DNA of 64,000 nt from Methylophilus sp. (GTDB lineage Bacteria; Pseudomonadota; Gammaproteobacteria; Burkholderiales; Methylophilaceae), in assembly GCA_030696695.1 (NCBI GenBank), contig JAUYRP010000021.1:1-64000 (forward strand), read 5' to 3'. Below the pieces are notes generated by a model that did no database searches, had not been told where the DNA came from, and saw nothing but the letters and a program-made list of their open reading frames with translations. Within the stretch, counting starts at the first letter, position 1. Every line of letters starts with the position of its first letter. Position numbers and translations under genes: made by a program. This document shows positions 18,062 through 28,016 of this stretch, in pieces.

Positions 18062-18084
18062 CTTTGTTCTCCTCACCTGCATAC

Positions 18085-18885
18085 TTACTGAATTGTATTC
18101 CCTATTCTTGAAAACTTATCAAAATTAAACCATATATAAAACGCCTTGCCTACTAAGTTTTGCTCAGGTACAAAGCCCCAAACACGGCTATCAGAGCTAT
18201 TGTCGCGGTTATCGCCCATTGCAAAATAATGACCCTGCGGCACGGTAATCGATTCGCCCGCCATTAATTTAGCGCCTAGAGAACCTGCTTCATATTGATT
18301 CACCAAATCATGAATCAAAATTTCATGCTTCACATCACCCAGCGTTTCCTGATAACGCAAAGCTTGAATAGTCACATCACGGTCTTGGTTATTTTCGTCT
18401 TTGGTCTGCAAAGTATAAATAAAATCGTCTTCACCATTTGCATCGAGCTCTTTACCGTTAACGCTTAAGCGTTTTTCACGATATTCGATAACATCACCAG
18501 GCAAGCCAACCACGCGTTTAATGTAGTCAATAGTGGGCTCAGGTGGGTAGTGAAACACCAGCACATCACCGCGTTTTGGCTCACCCACCTCTACAAAAGT
18601 ACTATTTAAGATAGGCACGCGCAAACCATAGGTAAACTTATTGACCAAAATATAATCGCCTGCCAATAACGTCGGCATCATAGAACCAGATGGGATTTTA
18701 AATGGCTCAACCAAAAAAGAACGGATGACAAATACCAGCAAAATAACTGGGAAAAAGCTTTTGCTATATTCAACATACCAAGGCTCAGCAGCATTTTTTC
18801 TGAGTTTACGTAAAAACAAAATATCCAGTAGCCAAATAATGCCAGTGATCAACAGTATGACCAACATAAACAAAGCAAAGTACAT
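18085..18885 (-). CDS. lepB: signal peptidase I
   Basis: 266 residues. It removes signal peptides from exported proteins at the outer face of the inner membrane. Two N-terminal membrane segments (about residues 2-26 and 44-58) precede the catalytic Ser68 in PSGSMMPTL and the general-base Lys123 in YIKRVVGLPGD. The C-terminal GDNRDNSSDSR box is intact. It is 48 bases downstream of lepA in the same operon. Confidence 0.97.
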   Translation of the reverse strand: MYFALFMLVILLITGIIWLLDILFLRKLRKNAAEPWYVEYSKSFFPVILLVFVIRSFLVEPFKIPSGSMMPTLLAGDYILVNKFTYGLRVPILNSTFVEVGEPKRGDVLVFHYPPEPTIDYIKRVVGLPGDVIEYREKRLSVNGKELDANGEDDFIYTLQTKDENNQDRDVTIQALRYQETLGDVKHEILIHDLVNQYEAGSLGAKLMAGESITVPQGHYFAMGDNRDNSSDSRVWGFVPEQNLVGKAFYIWFNFDKFSRIGNTIQ

Positions 18886-18933
18886 GGTGAATCCCTTTTA
18901 TAATTTATTCTTGTTCGATTTTTTAATGACTAC

Positions 18934-20727
18934 TTACTTATCTTCAACCCTTAATATCGCCAAAAACGCTTCTTGTGGGATTTCAACGTTGCCCACTTGT
19001 TTCATGCGCTTTTTACCTTCTTTTTGCTTATCTAATAATTTACGTTTACGTGACACATCACCACCATAACATTTGGCAATCACGTTTTTACGCATGGCCT
19101 TTACCGTTTCCCGCGCAATAATGTTAGCCCCAATCGATGCTTGAATTGCCACATCGAACATTTGACGCGGAATCAATTCACGCATTTTTGCTGCGACTTC
19201 ACGGCCACGATGCACACTATTAGCACGGTGCACAATCATACTCAGCGCATCCACACGTTCGCCATTCACCATGATATCTAGTTTTACCAAATCTGCAGCA
19301 CGGAACTCTAAAAACTCATAATCCATTGAGGCATAACCACGCGAAACTGATTTCAACTTATCGAAGAAATCCAGCACCACTTCATTCAATGGCATCTCAT
19401 AACTCAACATCACTTGGCGACCCATGTACTGCATGTTTTTTTGTATGCCACGCTTATTGTTACAGAGCGTCATGACTGGGCCCACATAATCTTGAGGCAT
19501 CAACAAATTCACATTAATCATAGGCTCACGCGTTTCTTCAACGCGTGATGGCTCGGGCAATCTCGATGGATTTTCAATCTGTACCACGCTACCGTCTTTT
19601 AGTAACAACTCATACACTACAGTCGGCGCGGTGGTAATTAAATCCATATCGTACTCGCGCTCTAGGCGCTCTTGTACGATTTCCATATGCAGCAAACCTA
19701 AAAAGCCACACCTAAAACCAAAGCCCAACGCCGTTGAATTTTCAGGTTCAAACAGTAACGATGCATCATTTAAACTTAGCTTCTCAAGCGCAGTACGTAA
19801 CGCCTCAAACTGATTTGACTCAACGGGATATAACCCTGCAAACACTTGTGGCTTAACCTCTTTAAACCCTGCTAACGGTTCTGAGGCGGGCCGGCCTGCT
19901 AATGTGACGGTATCGCCCACTTTTGCACTGGCTAACTCTTTAATCCCTGCGATTACAAAGCCTACCTCACCTGCAGACAGCGCCGTTTTTTGCACCGACT
20001 TTGGGGTAAACACACCAACTTGCTCACATAAATGCTCTGAATGTGTAGCCATTAAGCGGATTTTATCTTTTGGTTTTAATACGCCATCGATAACGCGCAC
20101 CAGCATGACCACACCGACATAGTTATCAAACCACGCATCAATCACCAACGCTTTTAATGGTGCGTTTACATCGCCTTTGGGTGGTGGCACTTTCGCAATC
20201 ACCGCCTCTAACACATCACGCACGCCCTCGCCTGTTTTTGCTGAGCAACGCACAGCATCCGTTGCATCTACACCAATCACATCTTCAATTTCTTGAATCA
20301 CACGGTCAGGGTCCGCAGACGGCAAATCAATCTTATTCAACACCGCCGTGACTTCCACACCCAAATCGAGTGCGGTATAACAGTTTGCAACACTTTGCGC
20401 TTCAACCCCTTGACTGGCATCCACCACAAGCAGCGCACCTTCGCACGCTGAAAGCGAGCGCGAAACTTCGTAGCTGAAGTCTACATGTCCTGGCGTATCA
20501 ATCAAATTGAGGTTGTAAAGTTGGCCATCCATGGCTTTGTATTGAAGTGCAGCAGTTTGCGCTTTGATGGTAATACCACGCTCGCGCTCAATATCCATGC
20601 TGTCTAGCACTTGCGCTTCCATCTCGCGGTCAGCCAATCCACCGCAAAGCTGAATAATGCGGTCTGCAAGAGTGGATTTACCGTGATCAATATGAGCGAT
20701 GATGGAGAAGTTGCGGATATTTTTCAT
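18934..20727 (-). CDS. lepA: elongation factor 4 (LepA)
   Basis: 597 residues. It is a ribosome-associated translational GTPase. G1 is [13 protein letters not shown], followed by the effector segment [15 protein letters not shown]3 DTPGHVDF and G4 NKIDLP. The LepA-specific C-terminal domain ends with [21 protein letters not shown]. It heads the lepA-lepB-DUF4845-rnc-era run. Confidence 0.98.
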   Translation of the reverse strand: MKNIRNFSIIAHIDHGKSTLADRIIQLCGGLADREMEAQVLDSMDIERERGITIKAQTAALQYKAMDGQLYNLNLIDTPGHVDFSYEVSRSLSACEGALLVVDASQGVEAQSVANCYTALDLGVEVTAVLNKIDLPSADPDRVIQEIEDVIGVDATDAVRCSAKTGEGVRDVLEAVIAKVPPPKGDVNAPLKALVIDAWFDNYVGVVMLVRVIDGVLKPKDKIRLMATHSEHLCEQVGVFTPKSVQKTALSAGEVGFVIAGIKELASAKVGDTVTLAGRPASEPLAGFKEVKPQVFAGLYPVESNQFEALRTALEKLSLNDASLLFEPENSTALGFGFRCGFLGLLHMEIVQERLEREYDMDLITTAPTVVYELLLKDGSVVQIENPSRLPEPSRVEETREPMINVNLLMPQDYVGPVMTLCNNKRGIQKNMQYMGRQVMLSYEMPLNEVVLDFFDKLKSVSRGYASMDYEFLEFRAADLVKLDIMVNGERVDALSMIVHRANSVHRGREVAAKMRELIPRQMFDVAIQASIGANIIARETVKAMRKNVIAKCYGGDVSRKRKLLDKQKEGKKRMKQVGNVEIPQEAFLAILRVEDK

Positions 20728-20754
20728 TATTTACTTTAGCGTTTAAAAACAGGT

Positions 20755-20775
20755 AAGGCGCATAAAGCGCCTTTT
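20755..20775 (+). terminator. terminator-like hairpin facing away from lepA
   Basis: AAGGCGC and GCGCCTT form a 7-bp stem with loop ATAAA, and a T-run follows on the plus strand only. It lies 27 bases upstream of the lepA start, so it would stop plus-strand (antisense) transcripts leaving lepA rather than lepA mRNA. Confidence 0.45.
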
Positions 20776-21171
20776 TAACTAGGCGTGATTTTACTACAAA
20801 GGCTTGATTAGGTTGTAATTAATTATGTCTTCATACCACTTTCATACTTGCGCCATCTATGCAAAAAACAACGGCTTTCATTACACAGATATTGAATGCT
20901 ACCCACCTGCATTTTGCACTGGAGATAAAAAGAGACGAAATCACAACAATTTTAGAATGCCCTAGCAATATTGCATTTCCCTCCATGCATTACCTATCAC
21001 TAGTAAAACTTATGTAGTAAACTCAAAAAGCGTTATAGATGATTCAGTAAGCACTGAATCTTCGTGCAAAATATCAACTTGCTTTTTGCATTACCTACTT
21101 TCTTTTATAGGCTTGTAAGTTGACATTGAATTTGTACGTTAAATGATGATTTAACGGAGCAAGGATCCACA
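20776..21171. other. 396-base intergenic region with two hairpins
   Basis: This AT-rich stretch separates lepA (minus) from the AsmA-like gene (plus). I see no open reading frame or RNA gene. It holds two adjacent hairpins: GATTCAGT/ACTGAATC (21041-21060, loop AAGC) and TGCAAAA/TTTTGCA (21065-21090). A TTGACA at 21120-21125 with a weak -10-like AATGAT at 21142-21147 may be the promoter of the downstream gene; its ribosome site is probably GGAG or AGGA just before the ATG at 21172. Confidence 0.5.
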
Positions 21172-23643
21172 ATGAATTTATCAACGGTTTATTGCAGAAC
21201 CAGCAAAGGTGCTAGAGCTTTGTCTTTAAAAAACAAAGTCCTTCCGCCTAGCCATATCCAAGTGCTCACGAAAACCGACGGTAAACTAGATGCAAAATCT
21301 GTGATGCAAGCCATAGGCAAACTCACAGAATATCAATACACCCAAATTCTCATCCAACTCATTAATGACGGTTTCGTGATTGCTAAAAGTGATTTCGATG
21401 AAACTGCATTTTTCACCTCTAACACAGTTAACCCCATGGTGGTGGAAGAGCTACAAACCAAACAATTTTTTGACACCAGCTTTGGCAGCGCGATTACACG
21501 GTCAGCAAGCACAACACCAGTAGCAACCTTTAACAAGCAAGAGCAAGCACTGCAAGGCAAAGCACGTGCACAAGCGGAATTGGATGCCGAAGCTGTCAAC
21601 ATTGCAGAAGTTAAAGCAGCAATTGAAGCTAAATTAAAAACAGAGGCAGAGGCCGAAGCCAGAGCAAAAGCAGAAGCTGAAGCGCAAGCCAAAGCAGAGG
21701 CCGAAGCCAGAGCAAAAGCAGAAGCTGAAGCGCAAGCCAAAGCAGAGACCGAAGCCAGAGCCAAAGCAGAAGCGCAAGCCAAAGCAGAAGCGCAAGCAAA
21801 AGCAGAAGCTGAAGCGCAAGCCAAAGCAGAGGCCGAAGCCAGAGCCAAGGCAGAGACCGAAGCCAGAGCCAGAGCCAAAGCAGAGGCCGAAGCCAGAGCC
21901 AAAGCAGAAGCGCAAGCCAAAGCAGAAGCGCAAGCCAAAGCAGAGGCCGAAGCCAGAGCCAAGGCAGAGACCGAAGCCAGAGCCAGAGCCAAAGCAGAGG
22001 CCGAAGCCAGAGCCAAGGCAGAGACCGAAGCAAAAGCAGAAGCTGAGGCGCAAGCCAAGGCAGAGACCGAAGCCAGAGCAAAAGCAGAAGCTGTGGCGCA
22101 AGCCAAGGCAGAGACCGAAGCAAAAGCAGAAGCTGAGGCGCAAGCCAAGGTAGAGGCCGAAGCAAAAATTGCAGCCATTCTAACTAAGCATCAACACAAA
22201 CAACCCAAGCAAGTTAAACAACATATTGAAATTGATGAGTCAGCATTTGGCGATACCTTCTCTGCAATAGATGAGCATGATGACCGTAGGCATTCATCCA
22301 ATCAGGAAGCCATGGAGGATGAATCAACACCCAATATTTTTCAGAATATCGCAGCCAGCATTCAGCAAAAAAGCCTCAGCACTAAACCCAAACGACAGTT
22401 CTCACTGTTGAAAATCGTTGGCTTTACTCTGCACTACTTGGTCACGTTTGTTACACACTGGTTAACGCCGATTGTCTTGGGATTAGCTGGCTTGGCTGTC
22501 GTGTTGGTATTGCTCAGCCACATCCCCATGGTGATGAGCCCCTTTATTGGCCAGATGGAAAAAATAGCCGGCGAGCACATTGGCGAGCGTGTCAAAATCC
22601 ACAAATTGCGTACATCGTTATTGCCGCCACGATTGATATTGGATCAAGTCAATGTCGGCAATATGTCAGAGATTGAAATTAAATCTGTCAGCATGTTTGT
22701 GAACTGGGATAGTTTGTCCACGCCTATCAGCCAAATTGAATTGGTTGGCATGAACGTGACTCCGTCCCAAGTCAAACGCATGACGGGCTGGGTTAGTCAT
22801 AGCCAAACACAAACGCCATTACAAGTTGCGCGCATTCAAATGCGCGACATAACCATCCAGCTAAACCAAGCCAAATTACCAACCTTTAATGCAACAGTCA
22901 TATTTAATCCGTTAAATCGAGTTGAGACTGCGGATATCAAGCTCGTCGAGCAAGACGCTACTGCAACCCTTACTGCGCAGGACGATGCCTACAGCGTTTT
23001 GGTACAAGCAAAACGACTGGTTATGCCAATAGGCGCGCCTGTGCTTATTCAAACATTGAAGGCTGAAGGCTTTGCTAATGCGCAAACAATGACAATTGAC
23101 CGTATGCAAGGCAATTTGTATGGCGGCACGTTTGAAGGCTCAGCGATTATGGGTTGGTCCAACAATTGGAATATTACTGGCAAACTCAATATTAAAGACG
23201 CTGGATTAGACGGCTTGGCGCCTAACTTTGGCACAATACAAGCCAAAGGCAACTTAGCTACTGAAATCAATTTTGCTGCGGTCTCAGCGAATATTGAACG
23301 TATATTTGACAGACCAACAATCAAAGCAAGATTCACGGTGGAACAAGGCGATGTGAGTTGGATTGACATCATTCGCGCCATTCAGGTAGCTAAAAAAGGG
23401 ATGGCCATCAATGGCCCAACTAATTTTGATCAATTGAGTGGTCAATTAACGGTCAAAAATGGGCAATATGCCTATGAACAGCTTGTACTTAAATCAGGCA
23501 ACCTAAGAGCAACTGGTGCGTTTACCATTCAAGAAAACCAACAACTCAAGGGTAACATACGCGTGAACTTAAGCACGCCTAACCGCAAAGTGAAATCCAC
23601 GTTGCAACTGGCAGGCTCAACGTCACAGCCACAAACCAAATAA
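21172..23643 (+). CDS. AsmA-like inner-membrane protein with long Ala/Lys/Glu coiled coil
   Basis: 823 residues in four parts. Residues 1-85 are a small globular domain ([20 protein letters not shown]), perhaps winged-helix. About 157-331 is a TolA-like run of AKAEAEAR and AKAEAQ units, expected to be one long helix. About 430-452 is a membrane segment ([15 protein letters not shown]). The rest is an AsmA-like periplasmic region. AsmA proteins normally start with the membrane segment, so a 430-residue cytoplasmic extension is unusual. It is transcribed against its neighbours and splits the otherwise conserved rpoE-mucD and lepA-era blocks. Confidence 0.85.
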   Translation: MNLSTVYCRTSKGARALSLKNKVLPPSHIQVLTKTDGKLDAKSVMQAIGKLTEYQYTQILIQLINDGFVIAKSDFDETAFFTSNTVNPMVVEELQTKQFFDTSFGSAITRSASTTPVATFNKQEQALQGKARAQAELDAEAVNIAEVKAAIEAKLKTEAEAEARAKAEAEAQAKAEAEARAKAEAEAQAKAETEARAKAEAQAKAEAQAKAEAEAQAKAEAEARAKAETEARARAKAEAEARAKAEAQAKAEAQAKAEAEARAKAETEARARAKAEAEARAKAETEAKAEAEAQAKAETEARAKAEAVAQAKAETEAKAEAEAQAKVEAEAKIAAILTKHQHKQPKQVKQHIEIDESAFGDTFSAIDEHDDRRHSSNQEAMEDESTPNIFQNIAASIQQKSLSTKPKRQFSLLKIVGFTLHYLVTFVTHWLTPIVLGLAGLAVVLVLLSHIPMVMSPFIGQMEKIAGEHIGERVKIHKLRTSLLPPRLILDQVNVGNMSEIEIKSVSMFVNWDSLSTPISQIELVGMNVTPSQVKRMTGWVSHSQTQTPLQVARIQMRDITIQLNQAKLPTFNATVIFNPLNRVETADIKLVEQDATATLTAQDDAYSVLVQAKRLVMPIGAPVLIQTLKAEGFANAQTMTIDRMQGNLYGGTFEGSAIMGWSNNWNITGKLNIKDAGLDGLAPNFGTIQAKGNLATEINFAAVSANIERIFDRPTIKARFTVEQGDVSWIDIIRAIQVAKKGMAINGPTNFDQLSGQLTVKNGQYAYEQLVLKSGNLRATGAFTIQENQQLKGNIRVNLSTPNRKVKSTLQLAGSTSQPQTK
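21640..22165 (+). repeat. in-frame tandem repeat tract (Ala/Lys/Glu codons)
   Basis: About 525 bases made of imperfect 18- and 24-base units coding AKAEAQ or AKAEAEAR, with larger blocks repeated nearly exactly (for example around 21840-21900 and 21955-22015). All units are multiples of six bases, so gain or loss keeps the reading frame. The tract creates long open frames on the minus strand that are not genes. Confidence 0.95.
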
Positions 23644-23660
23644 GGCGAGTACCAGCAACA

Positions 23661-23692
23661 AAAAACCGCATGCGTTAAAGATGCGGTTTTTT
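23661..23692 (+). terminator. intrinsic terminator between the AsmA-like gene and mucD
   Basis: AAAACCGCAT (23662-23671) and ATGCGGTTTT (23681-23690) form a 10-bp stem followed by a T-run; the A-run on the left lets it serve the convergent mucD transcript too. Confidence 0.85.
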
Positions 23693-23730
23693 ATGCAAAC
23701 GTGTGATCAACACGCTTTAATCAGCAAGCA

Positions 23731-25152
23731 TTACTTACCTACTTTAATTGGCACATACAATGTATTTTCGCCACGCAATACAAGTATTGCCACTGTTTTG
23801 CCAGCTGGGACTGCATTGATTTGCTTATTGAACAAATCAACACTCTGGCTCTCGCTGTTGTTTAAGCCAAGCACTACGTCACCACGACGGATACCCGCTT
23901 GTGCAGCCACGCCTGTACTTTCAATCACAAGTAAACCATTTTTACCGTTAAGCTTTTTCTTTTGCTGAGGCGTCAGCTCTTTTAGCGTAAGTCCAATTTT
24001 GTTCGCTTCTGCTTTCGGTGTACTTTTACTTGGGACAATTGCCTCTGATGAATCTGTTGGCATTTCACCCACACTGACATTCAGAGTTTTTGCCGCACCC
24101 TTACGCATAAACTCAACGGGTACAGATTTACCAGGTTTAGTACTGCCTACTATTCGAGGCAAATCACCAGTTTCAATAATAGGCTTGCCGTCAAACTTGG
24201 TAATCACGTCACCCGCTTCTAAACCGCCTTTGTCTGCAGGGCCACTTTTCTCGATGCCTGCAATTAAAGCGCCATTGGTATTTTTCATACCAAATGACTC
24301 GGCTAAATCTTTGGTGAGTTCTTGTATAGCAATACCTAACCAACCACGTGTAATTTTACCTGTGGTCTTCAACTGATTTGAAATATCAATCGCTACATCA
24401 ATAGGGATACTAAAGGACAAGCCCATAGAACCACCACTACGACTATAAATCTGCGAGTTAACACCTACCACCTCTCCGCGTAGATTGAATAATGGGCCAC
24501 CTGAGTTGCCTGGATTGATGGCGACATCAGTTTGAATAAATGGCACAAAATTTTCTTGTGGCAGCGCGCGTCCTTTTGCACTGACAATGCCCGCAGTCAT
24601 GGTGTTTTCCAAACCAAAAGGTGATCCAATGGCGGCCACCCACTCGCCAACTTTAAGCGCGTTAGGGTCACCGATAGTGACTTTCGGTAAATTCGTCGCC
24701 TCAATTTTGATCAAGGCCACGTCAGTGCGTTTGTCAGCACCAATAATTTTGGCTTTAAATTCACGTTTGTCAGAGAGCTTCACCAGCACCTCATCGGCCG
24801 CGTTCACCACATGGGCATTGGTCAGAATATAGCCATCCTGACTAATAATAAATCCAGAACCTAGTGATTGTGATTTAAATTCTTGACCACCCTGCCCTGG
24901 TGCTTGACCAGGTGGCATACCAGGAATGCCAAAGCGCTTAAAAAACTCTTGGATGTTTTCATCATCTGGCATACCGGGGAAAGGTGACATCCCACTCGCT
25001 TGTGCAATAGACGTAATGCTAATATTGACAACCGCTGGGCCTTGCTTTTCTGCCAACTCGGTGAAGTCTGGCAAATCTTTTGCATGTACTTGCATCGTGT
25101 TGACGGCAAAAACTGCCAACAAAAATGCACTAGAAATCCATTTCTTAAACAT
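23731..25152 (-). CDS. mucD: periplasmic serine protease Do (MucD/DegP family)
   Basis: 473 residues. It degrades misfolded envelope proteins and in related systems restrains the sigma-E response. There is a signal peptide (cleavage near residue 24, VHA-KD). The catalytic triad is visible: His in YILTNAHVV, Asp in KRTDVALIKI and Ser in NPGNSGGPLF. Two PDZ domains follow. A low-complexity Gly/Pro/Gln loop (FGIPGMPPGQAPGQGGQ) lies before the protease core, as in MucD. It is the last gene of the rpoE-rseA-rseB-rseC-mucD cluster. Confidence 0.95.
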   Translation of the reverse strand: MFKKWISSAFLLAVFAVNTMQVHAKDLPDFTELAEKQGPAVVNISITSIAQASGMSPFPGMPDDENIQEFFKRFGIPGMPPGQAPGQGGQEFKSQSLGSGFIISQDGYILTNAHVVNAADEVLVKLSDKREFKAKIIGADKRTDVALIKIEATNLPKVTIGDPNALKVGEWVAAIGSPFGLENTMTAGIVSAKGRALPQENFVPFIQTDVAINPGNSGGPLFNLRGEVVGVNSQIYSRSGGSMGLSFSIPIDVAIDISNQLKTTGKITRGWLGIAIQELTKDLAESFGMKNTNGALIAGIEKSGPADKGGLEAGDVITKFDGKPIIETGDLPRIVGSTKPGKSVPVEFMRKGAAKTLNVSVGEMPTDSSEAIVPSKSTPKAEANKIGLTLKELTPQQKKKLNGKNGLLVIESTGVAAQAGIRRGDVVLGLNNSESQSVDLFNKQINAVPAGKTVAILVLRGENTLYVPIKVGK

Positions 25153-25188
25153 CTAAATTTCCTTCTATTTATCCTCAAAGGTTAATAA

Positions 25189-25671
25189 TTAACTGGCAAA
25201 TGTTATAGGCCTATCATCACTTGCCAATCTTAAAATGATAGGTTGTTGCATCACAAAATATTGATTCGATGTAGTAAACCCTTTTACCCAAAGCAACCCT
25301 GCCACCAGGCCAATTAAGGCAGCCAACATCATCATTCCATTCGAATCGTTAAATTGCATCACTAATATGGAGGCGCCTAGCATGGTTACAAGCGGTAAGA
25401 TATACAACAACAGCGCGCTCCATAATAAAGCTTGCTCATTAATACCCACAATCACACTCTGCCCGACCCTAGCATCAATATTATTTTTGGCTTTAAACGC
25501 TGTGGAGCGATGTGCAAATAACTTACCCCAAATGGAGTTACCACAACCACGGGTTTGACCGCATAAACCACAAGCAGTTTTACGTTCAATTTCTAAAGTA
25601 GCAATTACAGGAGTGTCTGGAATATCGGGATTCGCTTCCAGAGAGAGAATGACAGCGCGTTCTTCAATCAT
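25189..25671 (-). CDS. rseC: SoxR-reducing system / RseC-MucC family membrane protein
   Basis: 160 residues. The N-terminal part carries the cysteine cluster CGLCGQTRGCG (C-x2-C-x5-C) typical of the family, followed by two membrane segments (ALLLYILPLVTMLGASILV and MMLAALIGLVAGLLW). RseC proteins modulate sigma-E or SoxR reduction. It sits between rseB and mucD, 19 bases after the rseB stop. Confidence 0.9.
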   Translation of the reverse strand: MIEERAVILSLEANPDIPDTPVIATLEIERKTACGLCGQTRGCGNSIWGKLFAHRSTAFKAKNNIDARVGQSVIVGINEQALLWSALLLYILPLVTMLGASILVMQFNDSNGMMMLAALIGLVAGLLWVKGFTTSNQYFVMQQPIILRLASDDRPITFAS

Positions 25672-25690
25672 GATTCAGTCAGGTAAAGGT

Positions 25691-26656
25691 TTATTTATTT
25701 GCAGTGGTTTGCTTGTTAAAGCTCACAGCTCTAGCTATTTGTTGCACAGTTGATGCAGGCACTTCACCCACTACAATCACTTGATAGCCATCTACCACAT
25801 TGGCACAGATATTGGTGGAGCCAACCACTTTATGCCCCATTTTTGGACGAACACCTTTTTTTATAGGCTCAATAAAGAGAGAAACGGATGCGATGCCATC
25901 AGAAAAAATAACTTGATTCACTATCGTGTTTTTTCCCGGTGCGATGTGCTCAATATGGTCAACCTTACGGTAGCCTGGAGGCAAATTAGCCACTACCCAG
26001 CTGTTGGTGACGTGCGTGATGGGGGCTTCATCTTCCATTACATACTGTTTGGATAAATCGATTTTGGGTTGAAACCAATTGAGATCATGCGTATTCAGCA
26101 TACTTAATTGAGTGAAGCCAATTTGTTCGATGGCTTGGCCTTTGTGATTCATCAGCGTCATGCGCACCAACAATCCAAACTCTACATCTGACCAAACCCT
26201 GTATGAATATCGAAAATGATCATTGGGTACTAAATCGATGATTTGAGCTTCGCGATCAGCGATACGCTCAATCGGCCCAAATTTAGCGGTGTAACTGAAT
26301 TTCAGCGCTTCTAGGTTGGTTGGCAACATAGCGGGAAATAAATTCTGCCCGCGACGTTTTTCAATGACAACTTTGTTATCTTTAGCATTGAATATTACGA
26401 TGTCACTGCCTTCGCTAAACACCTCGCGAGGCTGACCATCGAGCATGACATTCCGCGTGAGCTCGCGCCCAGCATTGTTCATGTGAGTAATTTGTACAGA
26501 ACGTGTCTGGTCGCCGTTTTGATATACGAATACACCCTGATAGTTGAGCTCTCGTGCGGCATAAGCAGTTTTTTGCAAAGCCAACCATGGGTCTTCCAGC
26601 GCTTGAACATTTAAACTTGCGAAAACCAATGCGCAAGTCAACATCCACTTAAACAT
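25691..26656 (-). CDS. rseB: sigma-E regulator RseB/MucB
   Basis: 321 residues, periplasmic. It binds the anti-sigma factor RseA and protects it from proteolysis until envelope stress. A signal peptide (MFKWMLTCALVFASLNVQA) is followed by the lipoprotein-like large domain (ELNYQGVFVYQNGDQTRSVQITH) and a C-terminal domain. The start lies 2 bases after the rseA stop. Confidence 0.94.
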   Translation of the reverse strand: MFKWMLTCALVFASLNVQALEDPWLALQKTAYAARELNYQGVFVYQNGDQTRSVQITHMNNAGRELTRNVMLDGQPREVFSEGSDIVIFNAKDNKVVIEKRRGQNLFPAMLPTNLEALKFSYTAKFGPIERIADREAQIIDLVPNDHFRYSYRVWSDVEFGLLVRMTLMNHKGQAIEQIGFTQLSMLNTHDLNWFQPKIDLSKQYVMEDEAPITHVTNSWVVANLPPGYRKVDHIEHIAPGKNTIVNQVIFSDGIASVSLFIEPIKKGVRPKMGHKVVGSTNICANVVDGYQVIVVGEVPASTVQQIARAVSFNKQTTANK

Positions 26657-26658
26657 GT

Positions 26659-27135
26659 TTAACGCGGCTCCGTATATGATACATTTTGAATATAGTATGC
26701 CGCCCCGTTAGGTGCGTAAGTCTGATGCGCAGTTAAATACTCGCTTGGTATACCCTCAGCAAATTCCACTGGCTCAATGATGTTCTGATCAACTTTTTGT
26801 TGTTGTAGCAGAATTAAACCAACAAACATGACCGCTGTGACTGATGCCGCAACTGACCAAAAAGCTGTTTTTTTGAATATAGATTGCTTGGCTTTGGTTT
26901 GTACCGCATTTACCGCAGCTGGTGCAATTACCGTAGGCTCTTGCTCTAGAGCGTCCATGATGCGGTTGGTCACTTTATTGTGAAACACTTGGTCTCCACG
27001 CATGACGTCACCTATCATGTGATAAGCATTCCATGCGTGCCTAAGTTCACCATCTGATTTAGCGACAATCAATAGATGATCTGCGTTATTCGTATCGAAT
27101 TCACCATCAATTAAGGCAGATAACTGTTCTTTCAT
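26659..27135 (-). CDS. rseA: anti-sigma-E factor RseA
   Basis: 158 residues. The N-terminal cytoplasmic sigma-binding domain (MKEQLSALIDGEFD, then WNAYHMIGDVMRGD) is followed by a membrane segment (FWSVAASVTAVMFVGLILL, about residues 92-110) and a short periplasmic tail that would be cut during stress. It follows rpoE by 39 bases, the usual arrangement. Confidence 0.94.
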   Translation of the reverse strand: MKEQLSALIDGEFDTNNADHLLIVAKSDGELRHAWNAYHMIGDVMRGDQVFHNKVTNRIMDALEQEPTVIAPAAVNAVQTKAKQSIFKKTAFWSVAASVTAVMFVGLILLQQQKVDQNIIEPVEFAEGIPSEYLTAHQTYAPNGAAYYIQNVSYTEPR

Positions 27136-27174
27136 ACTAACCCCATACTTTTATCTTAATTATTGTATACAAAA

Positions 27175-27915
27175 CTACCAACGTTTGTGATCAGGTGTGT
27201 CTAACAACGGGCGTAATTTCAACGCAATTGTTTCGCGTGCTCTAAAAATACGTGAACGCACTGTACCGATTGGGCATTGCATGATGACTGCAATATCCTC
27301 ATAACTTAAACCTTCCAGTTCACGCAACGTAATAGCGGTGCGTAACTCATCTGGCAAATTAGCAATCGTGTCATTGACTGTTTGCGCAATTTCCTTCGTC
27401 ATCAACGCAGTTTCAGGCGTATCCATGGTGCGCATTTCAAAGCCTTGATCGAAATTTTCCACGTCTTCAATTTCAACATCTTGCATGACCTGCGGCTTGC
27501 GCCCCATCGACACTAGGTAATTTTTAGCTGTGTTAATCCCAATACGGTATAACCACGTATAAAATGCACTGTCGCCTCTGAAATTATGCAATGCTCGATA
27601 AGCTTTAATAAAAGACTCTTGCACAACATCTTCAACCTCAGCTTGATCACGAATCATACGTGACAACAAACGGCCTAATTTACGGTGATATTTGTCCACC
27701 AATAAGCCAAATGCTTTTTTATCACCCTGCTGTGCTCGGGTCACTAATACTTGGTCAAGCTCTCGATTTTCAGCGCTCAAATTTTGCACTGGTTTTTCCG
27801 CCATAGAGGCGTCACTCCCGTTTGTGGTCTTTTTGTAGCCTGTAGTATACGCCTTCGTGGTGCTTTCTACGAAGCCTGATCGGGTCAACTCTTCAATTTT
27901 GCCTGTCTGTAACAT
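27175..27915 (-). CDS. rpoE: RNA polymerase sigma factor RpoE (sigma-E)
   Basis: 246 residues. It directs the envelope-stress regulon and is held by RseA. Region 2 is ELDQVLVTRAQQGDKKAFGLLVDKY onward (the LLSRMIRDQAEVEDVVQESFIKAYR core), and region 4 is LREL-EGLSYEDIAVIMQCPIGTVRSRIFRARE. The frame opens about 37 residues earlier than most RpoE proteins. An AGGGGA ribosome site supports this long start, while an ATG at 27804 with a GGGAG further upstream would give the usual length. It diverges from nadB. Confidence 0.95.
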   Translation of the reverse strand: MLQTGKIEELTRSGFVESTTKAYTTGYKKTTNGSDASMAEKPVQNLSAENRELDQVLVTRAQQGDKKAFGLLVDKYHRKLGRLLSRMIRDQAEVEDVVQESFIKAYRALHNFRGDSAFYTWLYRIGINTAKNYLVSMGRKPQVMQDVEIEDVENFDQGFEMRTMDTPETALMTKEIAQTVNDTIANLPDELRTAITLRELEGLSYEDIAVIMQCPIGTVRSRIFRARETIALKLRPLLDTPDHKRW

Positions 27916-27937
27916 ATTCTCTTCCCCTATCTAATTT

Positions 27938-27950
27938 ATACATGATGTAT
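27938..27950. promoter_or_regulatory. 13-base dyad in the rpoE-nadB divergent region
   Basis: ATACAT-G-ATGTAT is a perfect palindrome lying 23 bases upstream of the rpoE start. Further upstream on the minus strand a GGAAGTT resembles the sigma-E -35 box, with a poor TTTGAG at 16 bases spacing. The two may be control sites; the support is weak. Confidence 0.25.
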
Positions 27951-28016
27951 CATGCATCGCTAGCTCAAATACAGAGACACAGATAAACTTCCAATAGTTC
28001 ATTAAAGTTAACAAGT

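Noticed and set aside
20776-21171. Small RNA or missed gene in the largest gene-free stretch
   Set aside because: Two hairpins and a weak promoter are visible, but no convincing independent transcript or reading frame; reported only as an intergenic region.
21640-22165. CRISPR-like array
   Set aside because: The repeats are contiguous, in frame and lack unique spacers; they code for a coiled coil.
21333-22178. Long minus-strand open frames of Ala/Ser/Phe or Leu/Trp/Arg repeats within the AsmA-like gene
   Set aside because: They are antisense shadows of the Ala/Lys/Glu repeat tract; their composition is only the reverse complement of the repeat and they have no start signals.
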